Below, in pieces: positions 1-5,888 of a stretch of DNA of 6,559 nt. The position numbers were made by a program, and so were the translations under genes. The DNA comes from Chloroflexota bacterium (GTDB taxonomy: Bacteria > Chloroflexota > Anaerolineae > Anaerolineales > Anaerolineaceae). Location: NCBI GenBank assembly GCA_012800995.1, contig JAAZIH010000217.1:1-6559 (forward strand), in the 5' to 3' direction. The number at the start of each line of letters is the position of its first letter. Within the stretch, counting starts at the first letter, position 1. A model generated the notes under the pieces. That model was not told the DNA's origin. It saw only the letters and a program-made list of their open reading frames with translations, and did no database searches.

Positions 1-105
1 CAGCTTTGTCGTTTCAAGTCAAATGATAATGTTGCCGAACGCATGTCGTTAGTTTGACCACCCCAGTTCTTGCTGATAAAATCGGACTGTTATTCGAGGA
101 ATGTT
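1..105. other. Window-edge segment upstream of first gene, no assigned gene
   Basis: This leading stretch cannot be assigned. On the plus strand, frame 1 is open from the edge to a TGA at 55-57 (18 codons, ending ERMSLV) and frame 2 is open to a TAG at 50-52, so either could be the tail of an upstream gene. A minus-strand frame is also open to the edge. None carries a recognisable motif. A GATAAT at 25-30 resembles a -10 box, but no -35 stands at the right distance. The only clear signal is the Shine-Dalgarno site at 96-100. Confidence 0.4.
96..100 (+). promoter_or_regulatory. Ribosome binding site deciding the GTG start at 106
   Basis: GAGGA lies five bases before the GTG at 106. An earlier in-frame TTG at 70 has no purine-rich Shine-Dalgarno sequence before it, and an ATG at 101 is out of frame and stops after four codons. 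The GTG at 106 is therefore the better start. It also places the N-terminal hydrophobic segment close to the initiator. Confidence 0.65.
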
Positions 106-1332
106 GTGTATCTAAAAAAGACAGTAAATATCTGGCTGCCGATCCTGATTATTTTGGCACTTGTGGGAGCTACTTTCCTAAATATCCGTTTATCTGAACG
201 GTTTGCTTCAGAAGATGGCTTCGCCACGCGTTACATGGCTGCGAAGTATTGGATAAAGACAGGATTGTCACCTTATAGTCAAGAGACGTTTGAAGCGACA
301 TTGGAGTTGCTTGGGGAATCCTCGCCAAGGCCTGACAGTTTAGATAAGGGCAGGTTTATAGACCCGGCTACTTACGTGCTTTTTTACATTCCTTTGAGCT
401 TTTTACCCTATCCGATAGCGAAAGCTATTTGGATGACTATTATCGAACTTTCTGTCATTTTGAGTGCCTGGCTCTGCCTGAAGATCGTCCGTCTTGACTT
501 AAGCTTAATTGAGACCCTATTGATGAGTCTGGGGGCGCTTTTCTTTTATCCGAATCTAAAGATGATTCTCTCCGCCAGTATCCTGCCATTTTACATTTTC
601 CTGCTTGTGTGGGCTATTTGGCTGGCAATGAATAAGCAAGGTCGGATGGCTGGGGTCCTTTTTTTTCTGGCTTTTGCGATGCTGCCAATCAGCCTTGTTA
701 TTGCCATATTCTTTATGATTTGGATGGGCGCCAGGCGGGATAATTCACTGACAACAATTTATTTTATTGGGCTTCTTTTTATGGTACTTATTGCCTTGAT
801 TCTATTCCCGAATTGGATAGCTGAGTGGTTTGAGGCTTATTTGTTACTTTATCCACGGTTCACCTGGATCGACACTCCTTTAATGCGTGTTGGTGAGTTG
901 TTTCCAGGTGCCAGCCGACAAATATCGATTGGTTTGCATGTGATTACGATTATCTATTTGTTCGTGGAGTGGTACGGTTTGCCTTCAAAAGAACAACGAG
1001 GCTTGCAATGGAAGTTGAGTTTGACGGTATTATTGCTCTATTTACTCAATCCTTTAAAACCAATAAGCTATATGATTCTGTTGTTCATTCCACTTTTTGC
1101 TATTTACAAGTATTTAAACGAAAAGTGGCGAGTGGGTGGTAGAATCATCACTTGGTTGAGTTTTCTCGGAATCGGAGTTGTTTATTGGTTCAAAGGATTC
1201 AATCAGGAAACTTTTGTTTCGGCTGAATCGACACTTATCATCTTATTGTTGGCTCTGCTTTGCATGCTTGGATTGCAATATTTTCGATGGTGGGCGTTAA
1301 AAAGCTCGAACGCACTAATAGAAACAATTTAA
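106..1332 (+). CDS. GT87/DUF2029-like polytopic membrane protein (putative GT-C glycosyltransferase)
   Basis: The product is 408 residues with roughly ten to twelve hydrophobic segments, for example near 8-24, 105-127, 136-150, 157-175, 181-207, 216-235, 273-289, 304-337, 347-361 and 374-393. The layout resembles the GT87 (DUF2029) family of polyprenyl-phosphate-sugar-dependent GT-C glycosyltransferases. TM1 is followed by an acidic pair E36-D37 and a 'G-SPY' stretch (53-57), then 'FIDPATYVLFYIPLSFLPY' (84-102) like the family's F-YPP---PL--LPY segment, with A105 and W109 following. However, the usual Gly-Gln near the middle reads 'SAS' (156-158), and the Lys expected before Pro at 194 is absent ('AMLPIS'). 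It may therefore be a divergent or inactive member. The substrate is unknown. The stop is 12 bp before the phosphofructokinase start, with that gene's RBS in the gap, implying one operon. An alternative start is TTG at 70 (420 residues). The family call is moderate; the membrane-protein call is firm. Confidence 0.6.
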   Translation: MYLKKTVNIWLPILIILALVGATFLNIRLSERFASEDGFATRYMAAKYWIKTGLSPYSQETFEATLELLGESSPRPDSLDKGRFIDPATYVLFYIPLSFLPYPIAKAIWMTIIELSVILSAWLCLKIVRLDLSLIETLLMSLGALFFYPNLKMILSASILPFYIFLLVWAIWLAMNKQGRMAGVLFFLAFAMLPISLVIAIFFMIWMGARRDNSLTTIYFIGLLFMVLIALILFPNWIAEWFEAYLLLYPRFTWIDTPLMRVGELFPGASRQISIGLHVITIIYLFVEWYGLPSKEQRGLQWKLSLTVLLLYLLNPLKPISYMILLFIPLFAIYKYLNEKWRVGGRIITWLSFLGIGVVYWFKGFNQETFVSAESTLIILLLALLCMLGLQYFRWWALKSSNALIETI

Positions 1333-1344
1333 CGGAGGTTTGTT

Positions 1345-2517
1345 ATGGCTAAAAAACGAATAGGAATTTTTACGGGTGGTGGCGATGTGCCCGGATTAAA
1401 CATCGCGATTAAGTCTGTGGTGTTAAACGCGTGTGAAGATAATTATGAAGTCATCGGTATTCGTCGTGGATGGGGGGGCTTGTTAAATTATGAAATTGGC
1501 AATCAAGCCGCTCATGATTTATACATCCGACCGCTTACGCCTGCCACAGTCAGAAGAGTTGACCGAACCGGGGGTACCTTTCTGCATACATCCCGCACTA
1601 ATCCCTCACATGTTCGCACACATGAGGTGCCAGAGTTTCTTAAAAATTCATTAAAAGGCAAATTGAATGAAAAAACTGGCGCAATGGACTATACCGACCA
1701 TATTCTTGAAGTTTTAGATCATCTCGGCATTGAATCATTGATTACAATTGGCGGCGATGATACCTTGAGCTATTCCGTTCATTTGCATAATACTGGTTTC
1801 CCGCTTGTGGGCATTCCTAAAACGATGGACAATGATGTGCTCGGCACGGATTATTGTATTGGCTTCTCAACCGCGGTAACTCAGGCAGTGTCGATGATTA
1901 CCCACTTTAGAACCTCTGTTGGTTCGCATGAACGCATAGGTGTTGTCGAGCTTTTTGGACGCAATTCCGGCGAAACCAGTTTAATTACAGGTTATTTGAG
2001 TTATGCGGATCGCACCGTTATCTGCGAAGTGCCTTTTAATTTCGTGGAGCTTAGCGAGATGTTGGCTAAAGATAAAAAGGATAGTCCGTCACATTATTCG
2101 ATCTGTGTCATCTCAGAAGGCGCTATCACGGATAGTGGTTTGATTGTTGAATCAGGCGAAGAAGACGCCTATGGACATAAGAAATTAGGTGGAATTGGTG
2201 ATTTGCTCTCAGAACAAATCAAAATCTTAACGGGCAATAACACCATGTACCAGAAATTAGGCTATTTATTGCGCAGCGGTCCAGCAGACATGCTTGATCG
2301 TATGGTCGCGATGAACTACGGTGCGTTAGCAATGCAAATGACTAAGCGAAAAGATTTTGGTAACATGGTTTCTATTTTGAATGGTAATTACACCGAAGTT
2401 CCCCTTGAGATGGTTACCAGTGGCAAGCGTCATGTGGATGTAGATTTGTATTATGATGCTGCTAACTATCGACCGAAGATTAAAAACATTCTCGGTTTAC
2501 CGATGTTCTTGCACTAA
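1345..2517 (+). CDS. pfp: 6-phosphofructokinase, PPi-dependent type by signature
   Basis: This 390-residue protein belongs to the PfkA/PFP superfamily, which phosphorylates fructose 6-phosphate to fructose 1,6-bisphosphate in cytosolic glycolysis. Visible motifs are the N-terminal phosphate-binding loop 'GGGDVPGLN' (11-19), GGDDT (136-140), PKTMDND (158-164, D162 the expected catalytic base), GRNSGE (205-210), SEGA (257-260) and 'LGYLLRSGP' (305-313) with R310 and R319. ATP enzymes usually have GGDG and PGTIDND; the Asp at 139 with Lys at 159 is the known pairing in pyrophosphate-dependent enzymes. PPi is therefore the predicted donor, and the reaction would be reversible (EC 2.7.1.90). The start ATG has GGAGG at 1334-1338 with a six-base spacer. 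It follows the membrane protein by 12 bp and is followed after 1 bp by the Nudix start. Family assignment is firm; donor specificity is inferred from two residues. Confidence 0.93.
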   Translation: MAKKRIGIFTGGGDVPGLNIAIKSVVLNACEDNYEVIGIRRGWGGLLNYEIGNQAAHDLYIRPLTPATVRRVDRTGGTFLHTSRTNPSHVRTHEVPEFLKNSLKGKLNEKTGAMDYTDHILEVLDHLGIESLITIGGDDTLSYSVHLHNTGFPLVGIPKTMDNDVLGTDYCIGFSTAVTQAVSMITHFRTSVGSHERIGVVELFGRNSGETSLITGYLSYADRTVICEVPFNFVELSEMLAKDKKDSPSHYSICVISEGAITDSGLIVESGEEDAYGHKKLGGIGDLLSEQIKILTGNNTMYQKLGYLLRSGPADMLDRMVAMNYGALAMQMTKRKDFGNMVSILNGNYTEVPLEMVTSGKRHVDVDLYYDAANYRPKIKNILGLPMFLH

Positions 2518-2518
2518 A

Positions 2519-3040
2519 GTGGCTGTTGAAAATCAAGGAGTTGACAGTAAGCGCTACACCTTAATCCCCAGGGTGTTGGTGTTTGCTGTCAACGAATCCG
2601 GCAAGGTGCTTTTGCTTCAAGGCGCTCCAGAAAAAAAGATATGGCCAAACAAATGGAATGGCATTGGGGGTCACGTGGAGCAAGGCGAGTCGGTTTTGCA
2701 AGCAGCACACCGTGAGCTTTTGGAAGAAAGCGGTTTGAGTGCGAAACATATGCAATATTGCGGTCAGGTGGTGGTCGATACTGACAGTAAACCGGGCATC
2801 ATTTTCTTTGTTTTTAAAGCCAAACTGTTGGAAGGAACACCGCGAGAGTCAGAGGAAGGACGACTTGCGTGGTTTAGACAGAAAGAAGCCTTAAAACTTG
2901 ATTTGGTGGAAGATCTTTACACACTTATTCCGATTGTCATGCGTCAAAGACCCGGCGCGAAACCGTTTTGGGGATTGTATTCCTATGACGAGAGGGGTCA
3001 GTTAAGGATGTCATTCTCGACAGGTCTGACACCGGATTGA
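2519..3040 (+). CDS. Nudix hydrolase (MutT/8-oxo-dGTP diphosphatase-like)
   Basis: The product is 173 residues from GTG at 2519 and has a complete Nudix box at 51-73: G51, E57, then RELLEESGL (65-73), with metal-binding E66, E69 and E70 present. Nudix enzymes cleave nucleoside diphosphates linked to another group, and the compact single-domain form suggests a MutT-like house-cleaning or nucleotide-sugar role. The C-terminal tail 'WGLYSYDERGQLRMSF' (151-166) looks lineage-specific. The true substrate cannot be read from the sequence. The GTG start lies one base after the phosphofructokinase stop and has no Shine-Dalgarno of its own, so it would depend on coupling. In-frame ATGs at 2453 and 2456 would give a 195-residue version overlapping the upstream gene by 65 bp, but they add no conserved sequence. 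The 3' end overlaps the convergent rsmD by 43 bp. Confidence 0.87.
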   Translation: MAVENQGVDSKRYTLIPRVLVFAVNESGKVLLLQGAPEKKIWPNKWNGIGGHVEQGESVLQAAHRELLEESGLSAKHMQYCGQVVVDTDSKPGIIFFVFKAKLLEGTPRESEEGRLAWFRQKEALKLDLVEDLYTLIPIVMRQRPGAKPFWGLYSYDERGQLRMSFSTGLTPD

Positions 3041-3627
3041 TTTTCAGGTCTATTCTCTTCGAAATCCTCAAAGGGTTTTTCAAAGAAAATTAATTCCGTA
3101 TCACCATATTTTCGGCGGTCAAATTCAATAAAGTTATCATAGCTTTGCTCAAACCATTCTATTGGGTTGATTTGCACGATAATTTGTCCTTCGTCATTTA
3201 AAAGTTCGGGCTTGGCGTCAATAAGGCGCATGGCTTTTGCCCACATGTCTTTATACTGAGGTGGAGCGACATAGATGAGGTCGTAACCCAACCGGCTCGG
3301 GTTTTGCAGATATCCGAAAGCATCGCCACGTAAGACAGTTGCCATTGAGCTAAAACGGGTTATTTCAAGATTTTCTTTGATGACTTTGATTGCCTGATGG
3401 CTTGTATCCAAGAAGAACACAGATTTTGCGCCCCGACTGAGCGCTTCAATACCTACCGCGCCAGTACCGCCAAACAGATCCAGTATGTCAATATCGCGCA
3501 CTTCATCAGCCAAGATGTTGAAGAGTGCTTCTTTGACTTGGTCGGTAATGGGACGGGTAGAGTCACCAGGTACCGTCTTAAGTCTTTTTCCTTTGGCACT
3601 GCCCGAAATAACCCGTAACGTTGCCAT
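2998..3627 (-). CDS. rsmD: 16S rRNA (guanine(966)-N2)-methyltransferase RsmD
   Basis: This 209-residue class I SAM-dependent methyltransferase is of the RsmD family, which methylates G966 of 16S rRNA during 30S assembly. It opens with the family start 'LRVISGSAKGKRL' (4-16), then RPITDQVKEALFNIL (25-39), SAM motif I 'ILDLFGGTGAVGIEALSRGA' (48-67) and 'FFLDTS' (71-76). Motif IV, normally DPPY or DPPF, reads A121-P-P-Q124, a striking change at the catalytic loop. The last 20 to 25 residues are a polar tail beyond the usual fold. ATG at 3627 is preceded by a weak AAGG about ten bases upstream. The gene is convergent with the Nudix gene, overlapping it by 43 bp, and divergent from scpB across 169 bp. 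Length is near the family norm (180-200). The family call is strong despite the motif change. Confidence 0.9.
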   Translation of the reverse strand: MATLRVISGSAKGKRLKTVPGDSTRPITDQVKEALFNILADEVRDIDILDLFGGTGAVGIEALSRGAKSVFFLDTSHQAIKVIKENLEITRFSSMATVLRGDAFGYLQNPSRLGYDLIYVAPPQYKDMWAKAMRLIDAKPELLNDEGQIIVQINPIEWFEQSYDNFIEFDRRKYGDTELIFFEKPFEDFEENRPENQSGVRPVENDILN

Positions 3628-3650
3628 TAATTGAAGACCTTTCCATACTT

Positions 3651-3668
3651 AATCTTAATCAATCTTAA
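3651..3668. repeat. Two AATCTTAA copies with 10-bp period
   Basis: AATCTTAA occurs at 3651-3658 and again at 3661-3668, exactly one helical turn apart, inside the rsmD/scpB divergent region and 24 to 41 bases before the rsmD start. Reading on the minus strand it is TTAAGATT repeated. In-phase spacing would suit a bound protein, but short AT-rich repeats also arise by chance. Confidence 0.4.
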
Positions 3669-3713
3669 AAAGCTAACGACACCAGTTCGTATTACACGCA
3701 TCTTTTACCTATC

Positions 3714-3743
3714 TTCCTTGTTTAAGGTGCCTTCGGGTATAAT
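3714..3743 (+). promoter_or_regulatory. Probable sigma-70-type promoter for scpB-rluB
   Basis: A perfect TATAAT -10 box lies at 3738-3743 in the divergent rsmD/scpB gap, 54 to 59 bases before the scpB ATG. The best -35 partner is a poor TTCCTT at 3714-3719 with an 18-base spacer. Transcription would begin near 3750, giving a leader of about 47 bases. The -10 box is strong; the -35 is weak, so an activator or an extended -10 context is possible. Confidence 0.55.
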
Positions 3744-3753
3744 CACTGCACCT
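3725..3753. promoter_or_regulatory. Inverted repeat bracketing the scpB -10 box (possible operator)
   Basis: AGGTGC at 3725-3730 is mirrored by GCACCT at 3748-3753, separated by 17 bases that contain the TATAAT box, with the right arm over the expected start point. The placement is what a repressor operator would show, but six-base arms are short and the centre is not symmetric. Confidence 0.3.
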
Positions 3754-3796
3754 GTGAACGTAAGCATTATAGCACGGGCAAAGAACTGAGAAAAAA

Positions 3797-4363
3797 ATGA
3801 CCGACACCGAAAAGCTGAAACTTCTTGAAGCCTTATTATTTAGTTCGCCTGGATTAGCCAGCGTTGATTCGCTGGCACAAGCCATGGCAGTTAATAAAAA
3901 AGAATGCAGGCAACTCCTTGATTTATTAAAAACGCGTTTGGAAGAAAACCACGGCATTCGCTTGCAAAAAGTGCAAGACCAATATCAATTGGTGACCGCA
4001 GCGGAGTATGCGCCGGCGATAGAAGGCTTTTTGGGTTTAGAAGTTACCACACGATTAAGTCAAGCTGCTTTAGAGGTTTTGGCGATTATTGCTTACAAAC
4101 AGCCCAGCACCCGTCCTGAAATTGACAGTATTCGCGGTGTTAACAGTGATGGTGTGGTGCGGAATTTGCTTGCCAGAGGATTAATTCAGGAATTGGGCAG
4201 ATCAGAAGCAGCAGGTCGACCGATTTTATATGGTGTGACACCTGAATTTTTACAGCACTTTGGTTTGGAAAGCCTCGAACAATTACCTGAACTTAATCTG
4301 GATGAGCTATTGCAAGCCAAAGCTGATAGTGTTGAAGAAGAACCAGAGATTTTGAAGGATTAA
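3797..4363 (+). CDS. scpB: Segregation and condensation protein ScpB
   Basis: The product is 188 residues with the two winged-helix domains of ScpB, the kleisin-associated (kite) subunit of the Smc-ScpAB condensin that compacts and segregates the chromosome. The N-terminal domain begins 'KLLEALLFSSPGLASVDSLA' (8-27). The hallmark second domain has 'LSQAALEVLAIIAYKQPSTR' (87-106), then IRGVNSDGVVRNLL (112-125) and GRPILYGVTPEFLQHFGL (140-157). The acidic C-terminus is typical. ATG at 3797 has only a weak GAG six bases upstream. The usual partner scpA is not adjacent: the gene upstream is the divergent rsmD, and scpB appears to have its own promoter. Its stop TAA overlaps the rluB ATG (TAATG), a common bacterial pairing that indicates translational coupling. 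Confidence 0.96.
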   Translation: MTDTEKLKLLEALLFSSPGLASVDSLAQAMAVNKKECRQLLDLLKTRLEENHGIRLQKVQDQYQLVTAAEYAPAIEGFLGLEVTTRLSQAALEVLAIIAYKQPSTRPEIDSIRGVNSDGVVRNLLARGLIQELGRSEAAGRPILYGVTPEFLQHFGLESLEQLPELNLDELLQAKADSVEEEPEILKD

Positions 4364-5088
4364 TGACTGAAGAGAGATTACAAAAAATACTTGCCGCTGC
4401 TGGATATGGCTCGCGTCGTGCCTGTGAACTCCTCATAGATGCCGGTAAGGTTCGGGTTAATGGCAAGCTCGCCAAGTTGGGTGATAAAGCTGATGCTGAA
4501 AAAGATGCCATCATGGTGGATGGTAAGCTTTTGCGTGGTGTGCAAAAGAAGGTATATATTGCGATCTATAAACCGCGCAGATATCTTTCGGATTTCGACG
4601 AGAATTTTCCAAAGCCAACTGTTTTGGATTTAATTGACGTACCTGAACAGATTTTTCCGGTAGGACGATTGGACTTTGACAGCGAGGGCTTGGTTTTGAT
4701 GACAAATGATGGCGAGTTAGCCAATCGCCTGACACATCCACGTTATGAACATGAAAAAGAGTATGAGGTTCTGGTGAACCGCATGCCCGATGAAGAGCAA
4801 TTGAGCATTTGGCGGCGGGGTGTTGTCTTGGAGGATGGATATCGTACCAGACCTGCCAGTGTGGAAATCATTAATAAGGTGCAAAATGGCGTCTGGCTGC
4901 GTATTACGCTGAAAGAAGGTAAAAAACGCCAAATCAGAGTTACTGGCTTACGAATTGGATTGCCTGTAAAAAAGATCAAACGTGTGCGTATTGGAACATT
5001 AAAACTGGGTAATTTGAAGCCCAAAGAATGGCGCTATTTGACGGATAGAGAAGTTGAAACCTTGCGTATATACGTAGGTTTAGATTAA
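4363..5088 (+). CDS. rluB: Ribosomal large subunit pseudouridine synthase, RluB/RsuA family
   Basis: The product is 241 residues, with an N-terminal S4 RNA-binding domain (about 3-48, 'RLQKILAAAGYGSRRACELL') and a RsuA/RluB/E/F catalytic domain from about 63. The catalytic Asp is D104 in 'PVGRLDFDSEGLVLMTND' (99-116). The later 'KEGKKRQIRV' (184-193) and 'KRVRIGTLKLGNLKP' (206-220) segments are family hallmarks. It should isomerise a specific uridine in rRNA; RluB acts at 23S U2605 in E. coli, but RsuA-like specificity cannot be fully excluded from sequence alone. AAGGA at 4355-4359 lies inside the end of scpB, three bases before the overlapping ATG, so translation is likely coupled. The pair ends at a strong hairpin 18 bases downstream. 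Confidence 0.92.
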   Translation: MTEERLQKILAAAGYGSRRACELLIDAGKVRVNGKLAKLGDKADAEKDAIMVDGKLLRGVQKKVYIAIYKPRRYLSDFDENFPKPTVLDLIDVPEQIFPVGRLDFDSEGLVLMTNDGELANRLTHPRYEHEKEYEVLVNRMPDEEQLSIWRRGVVLEDGYRTRPASVEIINKVQNGVWLRITLKEGKKRQIRVTGLRIGLPVKKIKRVRIGTLKLGNLKPKEWRYLTDREVETLRIYVGLD

Positions 5089-5106
5089 AAATTTAGAGAT
5101 GGAAAG

Positions 5107-5136
5107 AAAAAACGTTCTTAGAAAAGAACGTTTTTT
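5107..5136. terminator. Bidirectional Rho-independent terminator
   Basis: AAAAAACGTTCTT (5107-5119) pairs perfectly with AAGAACGTTTTTT (5124-5136) across a four-base AGAA loop, a 13-bp stem whose outer part is A/T only. Read on the plus strand the stem ends in a T-run and terminates scpB-rluB. Read on the minus strand the left arm supplies the T-run and terminates the plsX operon. It lies between two convergent stops at 5088 and 5185, as expected for a shared terminator. Confidence 0.92.
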
Positions 5137-5184
5137 GATGGTAATTTAGTTTCTTTGTAATACAGGCTATGATGGGAGGGGAAG

Positions 5185-5877
5185 TTAGCCCAAGATGGAT
5201 TTGATCTCTTCAAGCTTTTCTTCAGATATTGCTCCTTCGGGGTCTTCACGATCAAAGCGGCGAATGGTGCGTTTAAGTTCTTTGATGTTTACAATTTGAA
5301 TTGGCGCATCATTTAGTTCGCCAAAGCTTGTCCTATCGGTCAAAACAACCAATAAAGGTTCGATTTGGGGTTGTTCAGTGTAAGATAAACCATTTTCGTT
5401 TAGATAATCCTGAAGCCCTTGAATTTGTCCAGCTAACTCTTTTTCAGGATTTCCAAGTCCTTCCTGACCAACAATGCGCATCATGATACCCCGTCCTTTC
5501 TCTTTCCACTTGCCATTTTCATAGCTGATCATGCCGGGAGTAACAACCGGATGGAGGGCGTAAAATTTATTGGGGCCCAACAAGAGGTGTGGTACGGTTG
5601 TGGTGTGGACGTAGAAACTGTAATCACCGCGGATAGTCTCTAAAGCTTTGTTCATGATTTCATCATAACGGGGTGAGCGGGAGTATCGGCTTGAGTAATA
5701 CATACTAAATTGGGTCATCACAAAACCAACTACTAAGGCGACATAAGACCATAAAAGCATTGTTGGTCTAAAGGCAAACACGAGGCCAGCTGCGAGTATA
5801 GCTAAACTGGCAATGGTGAATACGCTGGCTATTTTTTTGTTACGTTTGATTTTCTGCTCATTGATAATTAGTCGCAT
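5185..5877 (-). CDS. Two-TM membrane protein with degenerate NERD-like domain
   Basis: I do not recognise a named gene. The 230-residue product starts with a basic N-terminus (K9, K11, R12, K14, K15), then two hydrophobic segments (about 18-36 and 41-57) that form a hairpin, leaving about 170 residues in the cytoplasm by the positive-inside rule. The soluble part resembles the NERD nuclease-related fold: 'VPHLLLGPNKFYAL' (95-108) matches the family's I-D-H-L-V-V-G-P segment, then a G-x-I---W pattern (115-124), 'GNPEKELAGQIQGL' (142-155) like the usual NP--Q helix, and a strand 'PLLVVLTD' (174-181). The Asp and the E-x-K of active members are absent (P96; LHPVV at 108-112), so catalysis is unlikely. 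The C-terminus is charged. AGAGGA at 5882-5887 sits before ATG 5877, 11 bp after the plsX stop, implying one operon. The NERD link is inference. Confidence 0.75.
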   Translation of the reverse strand: MRLIINEQKIKRNKKIASVFTIASLAILAAGLVFAFRPTMLLWSYVALVVGFVMTQFSMYYSSRYSRSPRYDEIMNKALETIRGDYSFYVHTTTVPHLLLGPNKFYALHPVVTPGMISYENGKWKEKGRGIMMRIVGQEGLGNPEKELAGQIQGLQDYLNENGLSYTEQPQIEPLLVVLTDRTSFGELNDAPIQIVNIKELKRTIRRFDREDPEGAISEEKLEEIKSILG

Positions 5878-5888
5878 GGTTTCCTCTG

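Noticed and set aside
6..30. TTGTCG with GATAAT as a promoter for the first gene
   Set aside because: The spacer is only 13 bases, too short for a sigma-70-type promoter, and the window edge hides the context.
70..105. TTG at 70 as start of the membrane protein
   Set aside because: No Shine-Dalgarno precedes it, whereas GAGGA is well placed before the GTG at 106; the extra 12 residues add nothing recognisable.
2541..2546. Perfect TTGACA -35-like hexamer inside the start of the Nudix gene
   Set aside because: No -10-like sequence occurs 16 to 18 bases downstream, and the hexamer lies within coding sequence.
3709..3957. Minus-strand 82-codon open frame covering the scpB start
   Set aside because: It overlaps the conserved N-terminus of scpB and the promoter gap, with no recognisable motif; it is a shadow frame.
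4743..5024. Minus-strand open frames opposite rluB
   Set aside because: They lie antisense to the conserved pseudouridine synthase core and show no motif or good ribosome binding site.
5089..5184. Possible small RNA in the rluB/NERD-like gap
   Set aside because: The only structure is the bidirectional terminator hairpin, which fully explains the region between two convergent stops.
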